NCBI GenBank assembly: GCA_022818135.1
Contig: JAFMSR010000005.1
Coordinates: forward strand, 22,201,239-22,265,238
Reading direction: 5' to 3'
Length of the DNA stretch: 64,000 nucleotides
Source of the DNA: Saxidomus purpurata
Lineage: Eukaryota; Mollusca; Bivalvia; Venerida; Veneridae
The notes beneath the pieces were generated by a model, which saw only the letters and a list, made by a program, of their open reading frames with translations, was not told where the DNA came from and did no database searches. Shown here piece after piece: positions 62,756-64,000 of the stretch. Position numbers and translations under genes: made by a program. Numbering within the stretch: the first letter of the stretch is position 1; each line of letters opens with the position of its first letter.

Positions 62756-63484
62756 AGGGTACCATACTGAATTTGCCAAAATGATGATATTACAACAATC
62801 AGGGTTAAAGCAACCACTAGTCAACTCAAGTTGAGGAAATAATTCTGCGAATAGTAATTAATGAACAAATGAAATACTTGTAGTCTAACATGTAGACCCA
62901 CATGTTACAACAGCCTCAGTTTAGATCTATAGGCTGATACATTCTGTATTGGACAAAGCTGAAATTCTCCAGAGAGTGCCAATAGTTTTAAGTGCTCTAT
63001 TTTGTCTGACAAACTTGTTACGCTGTACTTACAATGTACCAGGCATTAATTTATATGGTCAACTGTTGTTATAATTTAAACTGTATCATTATTCAAATTT
63101 CTTGCAATTATATTTCGGCAAGTACATATAAACTCTGCTCAGATACCAACTTATAGACTTTTCAACATGGTATTAATATAATTGTTATTGACCGAAATAA
63201 CCAAAACTAGGATGTAGGTTGACATTTTTTAGCACTGGGACATTTGTTGCATGCTTCAGTCATATGAAACATTTGTGTTAACTTATTTCACTATCCATCA
63301 TTGTACAACACAAATTTAGTTTTAACTAACTTGTTTTAATATTGTATCATTATCAAACCAAGCATTAAGCAATTCTCATTAGTTTACTGGTACCAATTTA
63401 TGGTATTGCTGACATTGGCATAAATTTGTGGCATCCAGTATTTTGCCCAAAGAAAACACTCTGAAGAACATAAAAGAAATTAAA

Positions 63485-63545
63485 ATGGATTGAACTCAGG
63501 TCCTATGCATGGCTAAGAAAATGCTATAACCACTGAGGTTTTTGA
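63485..63545 (-). repeat. Second tRNA-like SINE head
   Basis: On the minus strand, CCTCAGTGGTTATAGCATTT (A-box-like) is followed by GACCTGAGTTCAATCC (B-box-like) at roughly tRNA spacing. The arms do not form a good cloverleaf, so it is read as a SINE head. Confidence 0.4.
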
Positions 63546-64000
63546 TATTACATTGTCTGATCAGATGAAACATTTACAATGTGACATTACTTGAGAATTT
63601 CTCCAAAGAGATGGCTCAGTTATAGCTTGGACACTAACTACATGTACATGAACTCAAAGTACTGCTACCATACTGTAAAGAGTTTTGACCACTCCAGAGA
63701 GAGTGACCTTTACCTTCATCTTTGAGAAAGAGACATAGTTTTTAGATGACAAAAATTTTAACTAATTATAAATTATAAACTATAAAGTAACACTTAAAGG
63801 AAAGTCTGTTTTCAAATTATTTTAATATGTACCAAACAATGATAAAGTCACAGCCAAGACATGCAATGATTGGGTATACGGTATGAGGGATAATGACCTT
63901 GACCTGAGGAATTGGTTACTGTATGTCAGACACTTACGTAACTAGACTATACATGTAAATTGTGTTACATACAACTTTAACAGTACATTCCAGCATATCT

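Larger units (their letters stand above)
61386..64000. other. Inferred NUDT intron 1 to window end
   Basis: Apart from the two tRNA-like heads listed separately, nothing is supported. I searched by eye for the missing N-terminal NUDT exon on the minus strand and did not find it. Confidence 0.35.

Noticed and set aside
62625..63545. Functional tRNA genes
   Set aside because: Promoter-box-like words are present on the minus strand, but spacing and arms do not give a proper cloverleaf; SINE heads explain them better.

Overview
This is an AT-rich, intron-bearing, repeat-rich eukaryotic chromosome segment. A marine mollusc, most likely a bivalve, fits best. The basis is spliced animal-type genes with long introns, many tRNA-derived SINE heads, small inverted-repeat elements, and satellite-like arrays sitting inside introns. 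The species assignment is inference; nothing in the sequence names it.

Two genes are well supported. ARFRP1 (plus strand, 19636-23749) can be rebuilt as seven coding exons giving a complete 202-residue Arf-related GTPase. A diphosphoinositol-polyphosphate phosphohydrolase of the NUDT3/NUDT4 type (minus strand, 46651 down to 39197) is present as its last three coding exons. Its first coding exon was not found up to base 64000, so intron 1 appears to exceed 17 kb. The two genes face each other tail to tail across about 14 kb of repeat-rich DNA. They have no obvious functional link: one acts in trans-Golgi traffic, the other in inositol pyrophosphate and nucleotide turnover.

Weaker coding traces are a single minus-strand exon at 10602-10843 that ends like folylpolyglutamate synthase but carries an apparent break in the conserved terminal motif, an unrecognised 60-codon frame at 6121-6303, and an 87-codon frame at 47995-48258.

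Layout. 1-19.6 kb: gene-poor, with a tRNA-derived SINE, several palindromic elements, and an unusual clustering of the 7-mer CAGGTGT/ACACCTG. 19.6-25.7 kb: ARFRP1 and its probable 3' UTR. 25.7-39.2 kb: dispersed repeats, a 15-bp-unit array that is open on both strands, and small inverted-repeat elements, some with TTAA ends. 39.2-46.7 kb: NUDT exons separated by a hAT-like MITE with a perfect 8-bp target duplication, a 941-bp nested palindrome, and a 51-bp tandem array that stops about 55 bp from the Nudix exon. 46.7-64 kb: inferred NUDT intron 1, holding a 45-bp array with a 179-bp higher-order period, a 1.1-kb foldback structure bracketed by 220-bp direct repeats, a 38-bp array open in all three forward frames, and further SINE and dispersed repeats.

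No prokaryotic, viral, CRISPR or toxin system was recognised. The most unusual features are repeat architectures: the foldback with long direct repeats, the 29-bp palindrome flanked by a perfect 8-bp duplication, and the hairpin-headed repeat whose two copies keep pairing while the sequence changes.
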